Source of the DNA: Trichomonas vaginalis G3 | Lineage: Eukaryota; Parabasalia; Trichomonadida; Trichomonadidae | DNA: 25,789 bases | Direction: 5' to 3' | Assembly (NCBI RefSeq): GCF_026262505.1 | Contig: NW_026529290.1 | Coordinates: forward strand, 1-25,789 | Shown: one piece after another, positions 17,459-25,476 of the stretch | How positions within the stretch are numbered: position 1 is the first letter of the stretch | Layout: each line of letters begins with the position of its first letter | Translations under genes and position numbers: made by a program | The notes under the pieces: generated by a model | The model's input: the letters and a program-made list of their open reading frames with translations, nothing else | What the model was told of the DNA's origin: nothing | Database searches by the model: none

Positions 17459-18079
17459 GCTTCTATTGACATTGACGAAGGAAGTGAAATGGTTGAAGAA
17501 ATTGACCCTGAAGCTATTTAAGCAAAAATTTATTTTTGAATAACTGATGGTGTCACCACGTCACTATGTGTCACCAGGTTAATTAACTTCTCTTAAAAAT
17601 GATGACAACATGACATTTTGACAACACAGCAGGATTAATGCAAAAATGAATGTTATCGTTAATGTTATCGTTAATGTTATCGTTTATGTTATCGTTAATG
17701 TTATCGTTTATGTTATCGTTAATGTTATCAGTGTCGAACATAATTGACATGGAGCATTTATGTTATCGTTTATGTTATCGTTAATGTTATCGTTTATGTT
17801 ATCGTTAATGTTATCGTTAATGTTATCGTTAATGTTATCAGTGTCGAACATAATTGACGAAGAGAGAATCGTCTGATCGTCAAGTTTATTAGTTAACGGG
17901 AGGGTTAGATATATTCCATCGCAACTGAAAAATGATGACAACATGACATTTAGCCAACAGTCCAGGAAATAAATTTTATCGTTAATGTTATCAGTGTCGA
18001 TCATAATCGACGAAGGGTTTTGTTTTTTATCGTGGTTTTCTCCACTATGGTCCTAACGTGGCACCCGACGAGATTTTTT
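17459..18079. repeat. Minisatellite of 12-bp GTTATCGTTAAT units in a convergent gap
   Basis: This non-coding stretch lies between the 17048 gene and the KilA-N gene. GTTATCGTTAAT/GTTATCGTTTAT units, 12 bases long, fill about 17648-17735 and 17760-17850. GTTATCAGTGTCGA closes three blocks (about 17724, 17834, 17988). A flanking segment containing GATGACAACATGACATTT is itself duplicated (about 17600 and 17932). A TGGTGTCACCA palindrome sits at 17548-17558 and TTTATTTTTG at about 17530. No gene is likely here. Confidence 0.85.
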
Positions 18080-18907
18080 TCATTCTTCCTCTTTGAAGTT
18101 ATCGAAATATTCTGTTATTTTTTCCTTCAGTAATGTTAAGTCTTCTTTGAATGTAAGTATTGTGCAACCTTTGATGTCATAGTGTGTTTGAGGAAGAGTA
18201 TTTTTGACAATTTCCTTTATTTGTTCATTCGGAGTCATTGAAATCGGTAAGTTTTCACGATAGAACCGGTTTCTATCAGATTTATATATCTTAGCTAAGT
18301 CATAAAAGCTCTTGTTGTTTCTTCTGACTAAATGTAACATAACCATATCTTTATCTTCTTCTTTCTCCAACTCTTCAGTATATATCATATACTTATAACT
18401 CTTTTCCTTTCCTTTTGGTACTGAACGCGGTATTCTTTTCTGTATGCTTTTGTCTTTGGATTCAATGACTTCATCTTTTGCATGAAGTTTCTTTTCCATC
18501 TCTCCACGTTCTGCTTTATATAGTTCATCTAACATCATGAAAATATAACAAGCATAACGAGGTGAAGCCCACATTGCTACAGCGTTTACTAAAAGTCTAT
18601 GAACATAATAACCTTTCAAACCAGGAGCCAAATTCTTGCGATTTTCATACGGAATCTCTTCCCTCGGTTTTCCGAGGGAAGCAATCATATGAGGAAATTC
18701 TTCTAAAAGTTCTTTTGTCTGTTGGTTTTCAAACCAATGATATGCTTGCTTTGTAGAACGAAGAGCATTCATTATACTTTGCATTTGGTACATATCGTCT
18801 TTGACTGAACAAATGAGACGTAACTGTTTGTTATACTGTATGTATTCATATTCTTCATTTATGGCTTCATGAACGATAGCAGTTGTTGTGTTCTCTGATG
18901 TTGACAT
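18080..18907 (-). CDS. KilA-N domain protein (copy B)
   Basis: Starting at the ATG at 18907 (an in-frame ATG six codons upstream lies within promoter-like sequence), the protein has 275 residues. The KilA-N signature GLKGYYVHRLLVNAVAMWAS, the coiled coil and the C-terminal domain match copy A almost exactly. The segment before the signature (ALRSTKQAYHWFENQQTKEL and onward) is very different from copy A. It looks whole. A T-rich promoter with TATTTTGTATGTAAAGACAG precedes it. Confidence 0.8.
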   Translation of the reverse strand: MSTSENTTTAIVHEAINEEYEYIQYNKQLRLICSVKDDMYQMQSIMNALRSTKQAYHWFENQQTKELLEEFPHMIASLGKPREEIPYENRKNLAPGLKGYYVHRLLVNAVAMWASPRYACYIFMMLDELYKAERGEMEKKLHAKDEVIESKDKSIQKRIPRSVPKGKEKSYKYMIYTEELEKEEDKDMVMLHLVRRNNKSFYDLAKIYKSDRNRFYRENLPISMTPNEQIKEIVKNTLPQTHYDIKGCTILTFKEDLTLLKEKITEYFDNFKEEE

Positions 18908-18994
18908 TACTGTCTTTACATACAAAATAAAAATTTTTGTTAGAAAAAATTAGCGTTATTTTCTGACTTTCACAAAAGACCAAAAATAAACGCT
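18908..18994 (-). promoter_or_regulatory. Promoter of KilA-N gene and 3' motif of T5orf172 gene
   Basis: On the minus strand GCGTTTATTTTTGG follows the T5orf172 stop, then a T-rich block ends in TTTTATTTTGTATGTAAAGA before the start. This matches 1683-1776 in copy A. Confidence 0.6.
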
Positions 18995-19606
18995 TTACAT
19001 GTATTTTTCAGCAACTTCGTCAAATAATTTTATAGCTTTATCTATCTCATCTACTTCAAACGTTTCTTTACCTTTTATGGGAGCACCATACATTTTCTCA
19101 AACTTTTCAAGTAGTTCTGTTTCTGCAGCTCTCATATCATTAACGAACACAACCTTGACTCTATTGACTGTAGAGTCATATCTTTGAGTTATATTATATG
19201 TTCTTCCTATCTTATATCTCTTTGTATTGAAGTCCTTCGGTTTCTGAACGATGTAAAGTAAGCCTTCACTGCAACGTTCCATATCGAATGAGCCATAAGT
19301 TATGAAGTTATATCCAACAACCGGGTCAATCCATAGAAGAATTATTGGTATAAGACTTTTGTCAATGAGATATGCTATAGTTCCATAGAATCTTACTGAT
19401 ATCATAAGCTCGGGATTTCTTGCCAAAATTTTCTGAGTAGAAGCAATTCTAACCCAGTCCTTTGTTATCTTTCTAGATGGTGTTATAATGTCTGACAAAG
19501 AATATTTGTTGTATTTCTTACAGTATCTTACGTTTAAATCACCAATTCTAACCACTTTGGTGTCATTGTCAATCTTTCTAACTGTTTCAAACTCAATGTT
19601 TGTCAT
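18995..19606 (-). CDS. T5orf172-like (GIY-YIG-related) protein, stand-alone form (copy B)
   Basis: This gene encodes about 203 residues from the ATG at 19606, right after its own T-rich promoter. It matches the C-terminal half of the fused protein at 352-1686, including LYIVQKPKDF and KIGRTYNITQRYD. Upstream of the domain is a beta-rich ~110-residue section. It looks whole. The independent promoter indicates a separate gene here. A DNA-binding or nuclease-like role is possible; activity cannot be judged. Confidence 0.7.
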   Translation of the reverse strand: MTNIEFETVRKIDNDTKVVRIGDLNVRYCKKYNKYSLSDIITPSRKITKDWVRIASTQKILARNPELMISVRFYGTIAYLIDKSLIPIILLWIDPVVGYNFITYGSFDMERCSEGLLYIVQKPKDFNTKRYKIGRTYNITQRYDSTVNRVKVVFVNDMRAAETELLEKFEKMYGAPIKGKETFEVDEIDKAIKLFDEVAEKYM

Positions 19607-19770
19607 TACTGTCTTTACATACAAAATAAAAAAATAAATAAAAATAAAACTAACTTTATTTTTATCTTTTATGAAAATTCATGAAATTTGGTCATTTTTC
19701 AGCAAAAATAATTTTTAGGTGAAGAGGTGAGATTTCACCTCTTTTTTCACTTGTTTTTTCACCTCTTTTT
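19607..19770. promoter_or_regulatory. Promoter, hairpin and TTTTTTCAC iterons (12-bp period)
   Basis: On the minus strand the T-rich promoter (AATAAAGTTAGTTTT and TTTTGTATGTAAAGACAG) leads to the T5orf172 gene. On the plus strand GAGGTGAGATTTCACCTC (about 19723-19742) forms a hairpin, and TCAC recurs at 19735, 19747, 19759 and 19771, exactly 12 apart. This region is absent from copy A because of the gene fusion there. Confidence 0.75.
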
Positions 19771-20736
19771 TCACAAGCGTTTTACATGAATTGTACGATG
19801 TATATTTGAAATCCTAAACAATTTCGTAGCTTCTATTTCTTCTTTTAGTACATTGAATGTTTTAATCATGCCGAAAGTCTCTTTATATTTCTTCTTGACA
19901 TCAGACAGAAGGAAATCATCGGCTGTGGGATAGTTTTTATTAAGAAATGTCAACATATCCATTTTATCTTCTGCTGGCTTTTCTGCTTCTTTCTTTAAGT
20001 CTGCATAGTCGTTTCGCATTCTTTCTATCTCTTTGACCGAGTAGTTATATTTTCTTATTGTTGCTTTACATTTTGAACATTGCGGCATCGTTTTTGCGTT
20101 ATACATTGAAACATTACCAGCTAAAACAACTAAAGCGTCAATTGCTCTCTTCATCTCAAACATAGCGGGTCTTATTTGTTCGTTCCTTACTTTGCCTCTT
20201 CTATCTTTATCTCTTATCTGCCATACACATTTTGCAACTAATGAAACAAAGTTATCGTATGTCTTAAATTCTTCGGATTTGTAAAGGTCAGAAATATTTT
20301 TATAAACCATGGCGCAATCTTTGTCCATAACTTTATGGTTGCAATGATATCCTAGAAACTCATAATTTACCTTTCGTATGAACTTCTTTATTTCTACTGA
20401 GTCAGTTGGTTTCACTTCTATTTCATCGAATTCATGAATAGTGAGTTTTTGTTGTTGGATTTCAGGCAATTTGGGTAAATGGTCAATAATGTCCTGCATG
20501 TCATAAAGATATTCTTCATTTGTTTCATCTTTCGCACTACAGTCTAAATTACTTGTTAAAAGTTCTTGCTTTATCTTCTGGATTTCTGTTTCAAAAGTAT
20601 ATGAAGAAGGAATGAAGTTTTTCATTTCTACTAACATTGACGTAGGATTCATGACTAACGAGTTTGGTGCTGTAGTTGTGGACAGAGTCCCGCCGTTCGC
20701 AGCTTGAATTGTTGTTGTGCCGATTGTTGAAATCAT
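19771..20736 (-). CDS. Coiled-coil protein, stand-alone form (copy B)
   Basis: This is a 321-residue protein. The N-terminal ~240 residues match the front of the fused protein at 352-1686, including the CxxC (QCSKCKATI) and the coiled coil. Near the start it carries an extra AANGGTLST segment. Its last ~75 residues (starting near EKPAEDKMDMLTFLNKNYPT) are absent from copy A and look like a small helical, perhaps winged-helix, domain. Function is not recognised; pairing with a T5orf172 protein suggests a regulatory role. It looks whole. Confidence 0.65.
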   Translation of the reverse strand: MISTIGTTTIQAANGGTLSTTTAPNSLVMNPTSMLVEMKNFIPSSYTFETEIQKIKQELLTSNLDCSAKDETNEEYLYDMQDIIDHLPKLPEIQQQKLTIHEFDEIEVKPTDSVEIKKFIRKVNYEFLGYHCNHKVMDKDCAMVYKNISDLYKSEEFKTYDNFVSLVAKCVWQIRDKDRRGKVRNEQIRPAMFEMKRAIDALVVLAGNVSMYNAKTMPQCSKCKATIRKYNYSVKEIERMRNDYADLKKEAEKPAEDKMDMLTFLNKNYPTADDFLLSDVKKKYKETFGMIKTFNVLKEEIEATKLFRISNIHRTIHVKRL

Positions 20737-20957
20737 ATCTTTTATACAAAATAAAAAAAATAAATAAAAATAAAACTAACTTTATTTTTTCTATCTTAAG
20801 GAAATTCATGAAAATTCACGAGGGTGAAAAAACATGTGAAAAAAGAGGTGAAATCTCACCTCTTCACCTAAAAATTATTTTTGGTGTAAATAAATGGTAC
20901 CATTAATGATATCATGACTGTTCTCATTTATGTCTGATTTACATCTAATGAAAAAGT
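20737..20957. promoter_or_regulatory. Intergenic control region of copy B
   Basis: This is the counterpart of 134-351. It holds the T-rich promoter for the gene starting at 20736, three GTGAAA iterons exactly 12 apart (20824, 20836, 20848), the hairpin GAGGTGA-AATC-TCACCTC (20845-20862), an ATTATTTTTGG motif, and the two palindromes AATGGTACCATT (20893-20904) and ATGATATCAT (20906-20915). Confidence 0.75.
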
Positions 20958-22043
20958 TTAGAAGAATTTTCTTATTCTTTCTGGCATATTTTTGTCTTTC
21001 CAGTACTCCCGCTCTAATGGTCCCAGATGTGTTGGCTTCGACTCTCTCAAGTTCTTAGATGGTATAACATCTTCAACGCCTCCTTCATATCTTACTTTAT
21101 AAGTGTCATCGTTTATGTTATAGCCAAGTATTTCAATAACCACTCCTCGCTTTGCTTCGTCAATGGTTTCAGCAAGTTTGCCATTACTACTTTCAACTAA
21201 TTTATGACGAGGATAAAACGCAATGGAGTCGTCAGCAGCTTTTATAAGATATCCATTACCTTGCGTAGAGTCTACGATATAATAGTTTCTACTTAACCTT
21301 AAACGTTTCTTTGTCAACGGTTTGTCGTCAAGAACTACACGAATTTTTGTTCCAGAAATGAGGGTAAATTGTGTTGAATTTCTGATATTTTGTGTTTGAC
21401 TTCGTTTCTTTTGTATATACTTTTCTTCTTGTTGTTGTGTCATTGAATTTGGTGTATGTCCTGTTGTAGAGTGTGTTGAGGAATTATATACTTCGAGAAA
21501 ATGTTTCATTGTTTCTTCGGTAAAGTCTCGCTCTTGGTTTAAATCTCTGAGCGTTCTTATGAAGCGGTTTATGATGCCGAGTATGTTATGGTTATGGTCT
21601 TCAGTAGTGTAGTGAGTTATGTTATGCTTAATGAGAAAATCTGTGATTTCATTACTGAGGTATGCTGAATCCTGGTCTGAAGTTAATGAAGTGGGATGAT
21701 GTTCTGCCACGAACGTCTGCAAAACTCTTAAAACTTCACGAGTTCCTTTATTTTTCATTGGATATGCATATGCTTTGCGAGTGTTAACATTAATGAAGAT
21801 GAGGAATGGTGGCTTTCTTCCTTTCTTACTCTGAACGAGAGTGTCAAATTGGTATGCGTCAGGAGCGTTGGAGTAAATTGGTAAAAAGTAGTCGTAAGGG
21901 TTTATTTTTGTTTGATATACAACATTTTTGTCAAAGAACCTTTTCACTTCAGCTCTGTTAGTAAATCCCCAACTCTTTGCAGCTTCATTGAACTTCTTAA
22001 ATGACCTCCATGGATGTTGTTCGAATACTTCTTTCAAGCTCAT
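20958..22043 (-). CDS. rve-family integrase of Maverick/Polinton (copy B)
   Basis: This is a 361-residue protein that looks full length. Residues 1-50 form a helical, HTH-like N-terminus. The RNase H-like integrase core follows, with strands around D67 (YQFDTL), the SLTSDQDSAYLS motif at ~119-130 and the downstream helix NILGIINRFIRTLRDL at ~153-168, typical of Polinton and Ty3-like integrases. A C-terminal SH3/chromo-like beta region (YKVRYEGGVEDVIPSKNL, ~310-330) may target chromatin. It would insert the element and make a short target duplication. It lies 68 bases after the fibre stop, on the same strand. Confidence 0.88.
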   Translation of the reverse strand: MSLKEVFEQHPWRSFKKFNEAAKSWGFTNRAEVKRFFDKNVVYQTKINPYDYFLPIYSNAPDAYQFDTLVQSKKGRKPPFLIFINVNTRKAYAYPMKNKGTREVLRVLQTFVAEHHPTSLTSDQDSAYLSNEITDFLIKHNITHYTTEDHNHNILGIINRFIRTLRDLNQERDFTEETMKHFLEVYNSSTHSTTGHTPNSMTQQQEEKYIQKKRSQTQNIRNSTQFTLISGTKIRVVLDDKPLTKKRLRLSRNYYIVDSTQGNGYLIKAADDSIAFYPRHKLVESSNGKLAETIDEAKRGVVIEILGYNINDDTYKVRYEGGVEDVIPSKNLRESKPTHLGPLEREYWKDKNMPERIRKFF

Positions 22044-22111
22044 TTATGTAAAGTTAAAGATTTTATTCAAGACGGTAAGCCTTGACCCAAAGGGTCTAGG
22101 CTCAAGCGCGT
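22044..22111 (-). terminator. Two hairpins between fibre and integrase genes
   Basis: GCCTTGACCC (22079-22088) pairs with GGGTCTAGGC (22092-22101) with one mismatch and an AAA loop. CGCGTTCA-T-TGAACGCG (22107-22123) is a perfect palindrome spanning the fibre stop codon. Both are GC-rich in an AT-rich context. A 3'-end processing or termination role is a guess. Confidence 0.5.
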
Positions 22112-25100
22112 TCATTGAACGCGGTACCATGCGAATACAGTCATAAATGGTGGCATATAATCTGCACCCGAGCCTGTTGGATTTGTTGTGAAAGTATGGA
22201 CATGATTTCCTCCTGGTTCAGTTGGTCGAAAAGTCTTTTTTGCTGAATTGTTATAAGATGGAGATAAAACGTCATTGCCAGCTTTATAGTCTGAGTTGTA
22301 TAATGGGTGGTCTCTTAATGAGTGGCTATGGTCGCCAGAAAAGTTTGTCGTTCCTGTATGAGTGTGCGCAGGTAAGTTTGCTTCTTTAATTTTCTTCGAA
22401 CCTCCTGTTTGCTTTGAAGAGTTAGCACAGTATAAGAATTTATCTACAATCTGCTGCCACCTACCAAAACCTAAAACACTTGCCGGATTTGTTGAATTCA
22501 TTGACGTATAAATAGAGCCTATAGGATATATGGTTTCAAGAATCTGAGTCTTCATTGTTTGAAGTTCATGTTTAACATTTATAAATCCTTTGCCATCTAC
22601 AATATTTATATTGTTTGTTATTAAACCATTAGGAAAAGTAGGAGGATAAATATTTTGTTCAACTAAAGGTGTACCGTCTCTTCCCGTTTTTGTTACTTCT
22701 TCAATGTATGCTTTAATTTCTTTAATCCTGATTGTTTGAAATTCTTCATGCACGTGCTCTTTATCGGCTTTTCCATTAAGCGCAGCATTTACTTCCGACT
22801 TCTTTGCATAATTTTCATCTACATAAGTTTTGTCGGCTTTCTTATCTAACATTGTTGGTAGTTCATATGCTTCAAAGTTTCTGGCATGATCTTCGATATT
22901 CCTGCAACTGTTATCTAAATTGTTAAGAGTATCTTTTACGCTTGTACTCGGATTCTCTAAAGGTGCACTTGAACCCAAATCATAGTTCAATATTATGTCG
23001 TCTGCTCTAACAGTAGTGAAGGATTTATGTGTATGGTTCTTGTCGGCTTTCTTATCATATAAATCTTGAGCAGTGAATTTAACATTATTTTCATCATCCA
23101 TGACATAAACATTTTTACAGCTAATGTCTTTCGTCGTTGTTATGTTTTCATTCGATGTTAAACCTTGTGGAAAGTTAGGAGGTTTATAATATAATGCATC
23201 CCCACCAGTTCCGCCAACCGTTCCTTCAATACTTTCTATAGCAACAGTTGAGAAGGAGTTATGTGTATGTTCTTTATCTGCTTTCTTATCTAACATTGCT
23301 GGTAGTTCATGTGTTTCAAAGTTTCTGACATGACCTTCGATATTTATACATTTGTTATTTAAGGAGTTTAGTGTATCTTTTACGCTTGTACTTGGATTCT
23401 CTAAAGGTGCACTTAAACCAAGGGTATAGTTCAATATTATGTCGTCTGCTCTAACAGTAGTGAAGGATTCATGTGTATGGTTCTTGTCAGCTTTACTATT
23501 TAATGTAGCTTGAAGTGAATTTATATCGGAGATATTGTGTTTATGAGATTTCAAAACTTTGTTCGTTGCGTCAAGTTCATCTTTGTCAGCTTTACTTTTA
23601 ATAGCATCTTCAAAAGTTATTTTTGCCTTAACTCTCAAAGTAAATCTTGGTTCAACTAATACACCGTTAACAAAGAAACTAGAGGCATAAATTTCATTGT
23701 TATAACCAAATGCTTCTGGTGCTTTACCTGTGTCATACTGTACAGTACAGCGTATGTCATAACCTTCAGCACGAATGTATTTATATCTTCTTTCATTAAC
23801 ATCTTTTGTCTTCACTCTTTCTTCAGTTCGTGTTAAATATCCATGGTAGTCCGTTATAATCTGTTCGTCTGGACTTATATAATGAACATGGTTTTTATCT
23901 GCTTTTTCGGCTAATTTCTCTTCTATCTCATTTATTTCAAGTTCATGCCTACCACCACCTCCCGAAGAAGTATTTTTCTTCAGCTCTTGAAGAACGTCCA
24001 CTTCGCCATCTTTGGTGTCAATAATGAGACTTTGAGTTAAAACCTTTCCTGTCTTAATGGATGTTTGTAAAACTTCTTCTTCACCGTGTTCGGGGTCATG
24101 GTCGTCATCATATCTTGCGAAATCAGAGATGTTGTCATACATTAAGCATATCTGTCTCAAAAGTTCTGCTATTTGAAACTGGAACGAAAGATATACAGAA
24201 CTTTCATCATCTCCTAAAGTCAAGTCTGCTTTCTTAAGTATTTCTTGAATGTATGCAATGAGAACAGAGTACCTTGGAAAATATTCGAACAATATTTTAT
24301 TAGCTGTTGGTTTTGGTGGTTCTTCTGGAGTTTCTGTTGTTTCAGTTCCTTCTGTAGGTTCTGTTGGAGTTTCTGCATCTCTTGACTTCAATGCTCTTGC
24401 TCTCAAAGACCTAAATGTTAGAGCACCAGGTTTTACAAAGGACTTTATAAATGCTTTCATAGTTCCTGGTAAGTTATTGTTAGCATTAAGTAAGTTCCTT
24501 ATGCTTCCATCATGTACGTCCATAGCACTATGTAAAAAATCTATACTTTTCTTGTAGTCAGCAATAGACTGACTGTGATTTTTTAAAGATTTGTCAATAC
24601 CTTTAAGCCAATCTTCATGCATGTCTGATACTGAGCCAAGAATATCATTTGCTTCCTTTAGTGTATTTTGTGCTTCTCGTAAAGTATCCAATCCCGTACG
24701 TGCATTGTTTGCTATACGTCTTACAGTATCTATTTGACTCCTTGTTTCTTGCATCCAACCAGATAAAGTTTTAATAGTATCCGAACCATTTGAAATGAAG
24801 TTCAAAGCATTTTTAACATCATCTAAAGCTTCTTCACCAAGTACCACCCATATCTTTCCGATTTGGTATTGAAGAACTCCATATGAAGCAGCTGTTAAAC
24901 CAGTATTTATAAGGTTCCATATCCATGATTTAGCAGTTTTTCCATCCTTTCCATCTTCACCATCCAAACCGTTTTCGCCTTGAGGTCCTTGTATTCCTTG
25001 TATTCCTTGTGGTCCTTGAGGTCCGGTGTCACTCTTCTCTCCTTTCAGTTCATCTTTATGTTCGTTATAATATTCTAATGTCATAAGGTGTATATCATTA

Positions 25101-25459
25101 CTGTTACCAGCAACGCCGAGAATTTGTTTCTCATTCATGACTAAATTCTTTAGGCATTTAATGTTGTCGTCAAATCGAAAGCTCTTTAACAATTCAATGA
25201 GAACATTTAATACTTTCACTAATGAGGCATCTACTGTAGAATTTATATATTGCACCGTTCCATCATTTATGATGGGAACCTTGCTTGTTGTAATGAATGG
25301 GTCATAAGTGTTAAAAGTATCGAAATCAATGACTTTTTTAGTTTTTCCATCGTCAATGACTAAATCATTGCCTTCAATGGTTAAAGTTGAGTTTTCGTTT
25401 ACTAGTTCATGTGCTCTTCTTGCTTCATTTGTTTCATACGCATATGCAGCAATAGTCAT
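22112..25459 (-). CDS. Giant phage-like fibre with collagen-like and tail-collar domains
   Basis: This is a 1115-residue protein, apparently whole. The order is an N-terminal head (~1-140), a collagen-like GPQGPQGIQGIQ stretch with Gly every third residue (~144-171), a hydrophobic then coiled-coil rod (~175-335), a Pro/Thr/Glu-rich linker (~365-390), and a beta-rich shaft with repeated KADKxHxH modules including two ~90-residue near-duplicates. The C-terminal domain (~980-1115) has GSIYTSMNSTNPASVLGFGRW, LPAHTHTG, GDHSHS and GGNHVHTF, the His-rich pattern of phage tail-collar/gp10-gp12 type receptor-binding tips. The role would be host attachment by a particle, probably as a trimer; that is inference from architecture. 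Confidence 0.85.
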   Translation of the reverse strand: MTIAAYAYETNEARRAHELVNENSTLTIEGNDLVIDDGKTKKVIDFDTFNTYDPFITTSKVPIINDGTVQYINSTVDASLVKVLNVLIELLKSFRFDDNIKCLKNLVMNEKQILGVAGNSNDIHLMTLEYYNEHKDELKGEKSDTGPQGPQGIQGIQGPQGENGLDGEDGKDGKTAKSWIWNLINTGLTAASYGVLQYQIGKIWVVLGEEALDDVKNALNFISNGSDTIKTLSGWMQETRSQIDTVRRIANNARTGLDTLREAQNTLKEANDILGSVSDMHEDWLKGIDKSLKNHSQSIADYKKSIDFLHSAMDVHDGSIRNLLNANNNLPGTMKAFIKSFVKPGALTFRSLRARALKSRDAETPTEPTEGTETTETPEEPPKPTANKILFEYFPRYSVLIAYIQEILKKADLTLGDDESSVYLSFQFQIAELLRQICLMYDNISDFARYDDDHDPEHGEEEVLQTSIKTGKVLTQSLIIDTKDGEVDVLQELKKNTSSGGGGRHELEINEIEEKLAEKADKNHVHYISPDEQIITDYHGYLTRTEERVKTKDVNERRYKYIRAEGYDIRCTVQYDTGKAPEAFGYNNEIYASSFFVNGVLVEPRFTLRVKAKITFEDAIKSKADKDELDATNKVLKSHKHNISDINSLQATLNSKADKNHTHESFTTVRADDIILNYTLGLSAPLENPSTSVKDTLNSLNNKCINIEGHVRNFETHELPAMLDKKADKEHTHNSFSTVAIESIEGTVGGTGGDALYYKPPNFPQGLTSNENITTTKDISCKNVYVMDDENNVKFTAQDLYDKKADKNHTHKSFTTVRADDIILNYDLGSSAPLENPSTSVKDTLNNLDNSCRNIEDHARNFEAYELPTMLDKKADKTYVDENYAKKSEVNAALNGKADKEHVHEEFQTIRIKEIKAYIEEVTKTGRDGTPLVEQNIYPPTFPNGLITNNINIVDGKGFINVKHELQTMKTQILETIYPIGSIYTSMNSTNPASVLGFGRWQQIVDKFLYCANSSKQTGGSKKIKEANLPAHTHTGTTNFSGDHSHSLRDHPLYNSDYKAGNDVLSPSYNNSAKKTFRPTEPGGNHVHTFTTNPTGSGADYMPPFMTVFAWYRVQ

Positions 25460-25476
25460 ATTTTAATGAGAATAAA
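25460..25476. promoter_or_regulatory. 17-bp gap between divergent start codons
   Basis: The fibre ATG (minus, 25459) and the next gene's ATG (plus, 25477) are separated only by 17 A/T-rich bases. Both promoters must therefore lie inside the opposite gene or share this gap. Confidence 0.6.

Larger units (their letters stand above)
12351..21090. repeat. Right arm of giant inverted repeat
   Basis: This is the reverse-complement partner of 1-8371. Homology with the left arm starts abruptly at 12351, where the next base out no longer matches, and runs to the place where the left arm leaves the window. The single-copy middle (8372-12350) belongs to copy A only. Confidence 0.9.

Noticed and set aside
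17708-18004. 98-residue open frame with DNINDNIND repeats
   Set aside because: It is only the translation of the minisatellite and has no promoter block or homologue in copy A.
17640-18005. CRISPR-like array
   Set aside because: Units are 12 bp and directly adjacent without unique spacers, so it is a minisatellite.
20958-22043. LTR retroelement origin for the integrase
   Set aside because: No reverse transcriptase, protease or gag is nearby. The neighbours are a family B polymerase and capsid genes, which fits Maverick/Polinton.
24249-24557. Plus-strand open frame inside the fibre gene
   Set aside because: Antisense of the Pro/Thr-rich linker, with low-complexity Gly/Val/Ser composition and no upstream signals.
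22112-25459. Bacteriophage or prophage DNA
   Set aside because: The fibre and KilA-N domains look phage-like, but the protein-primed PolB with rve integrase, capsid type, lack of Shine-Dalgarno sites and T-rich start-proximal promoters fit a eukaryotic Maverick.
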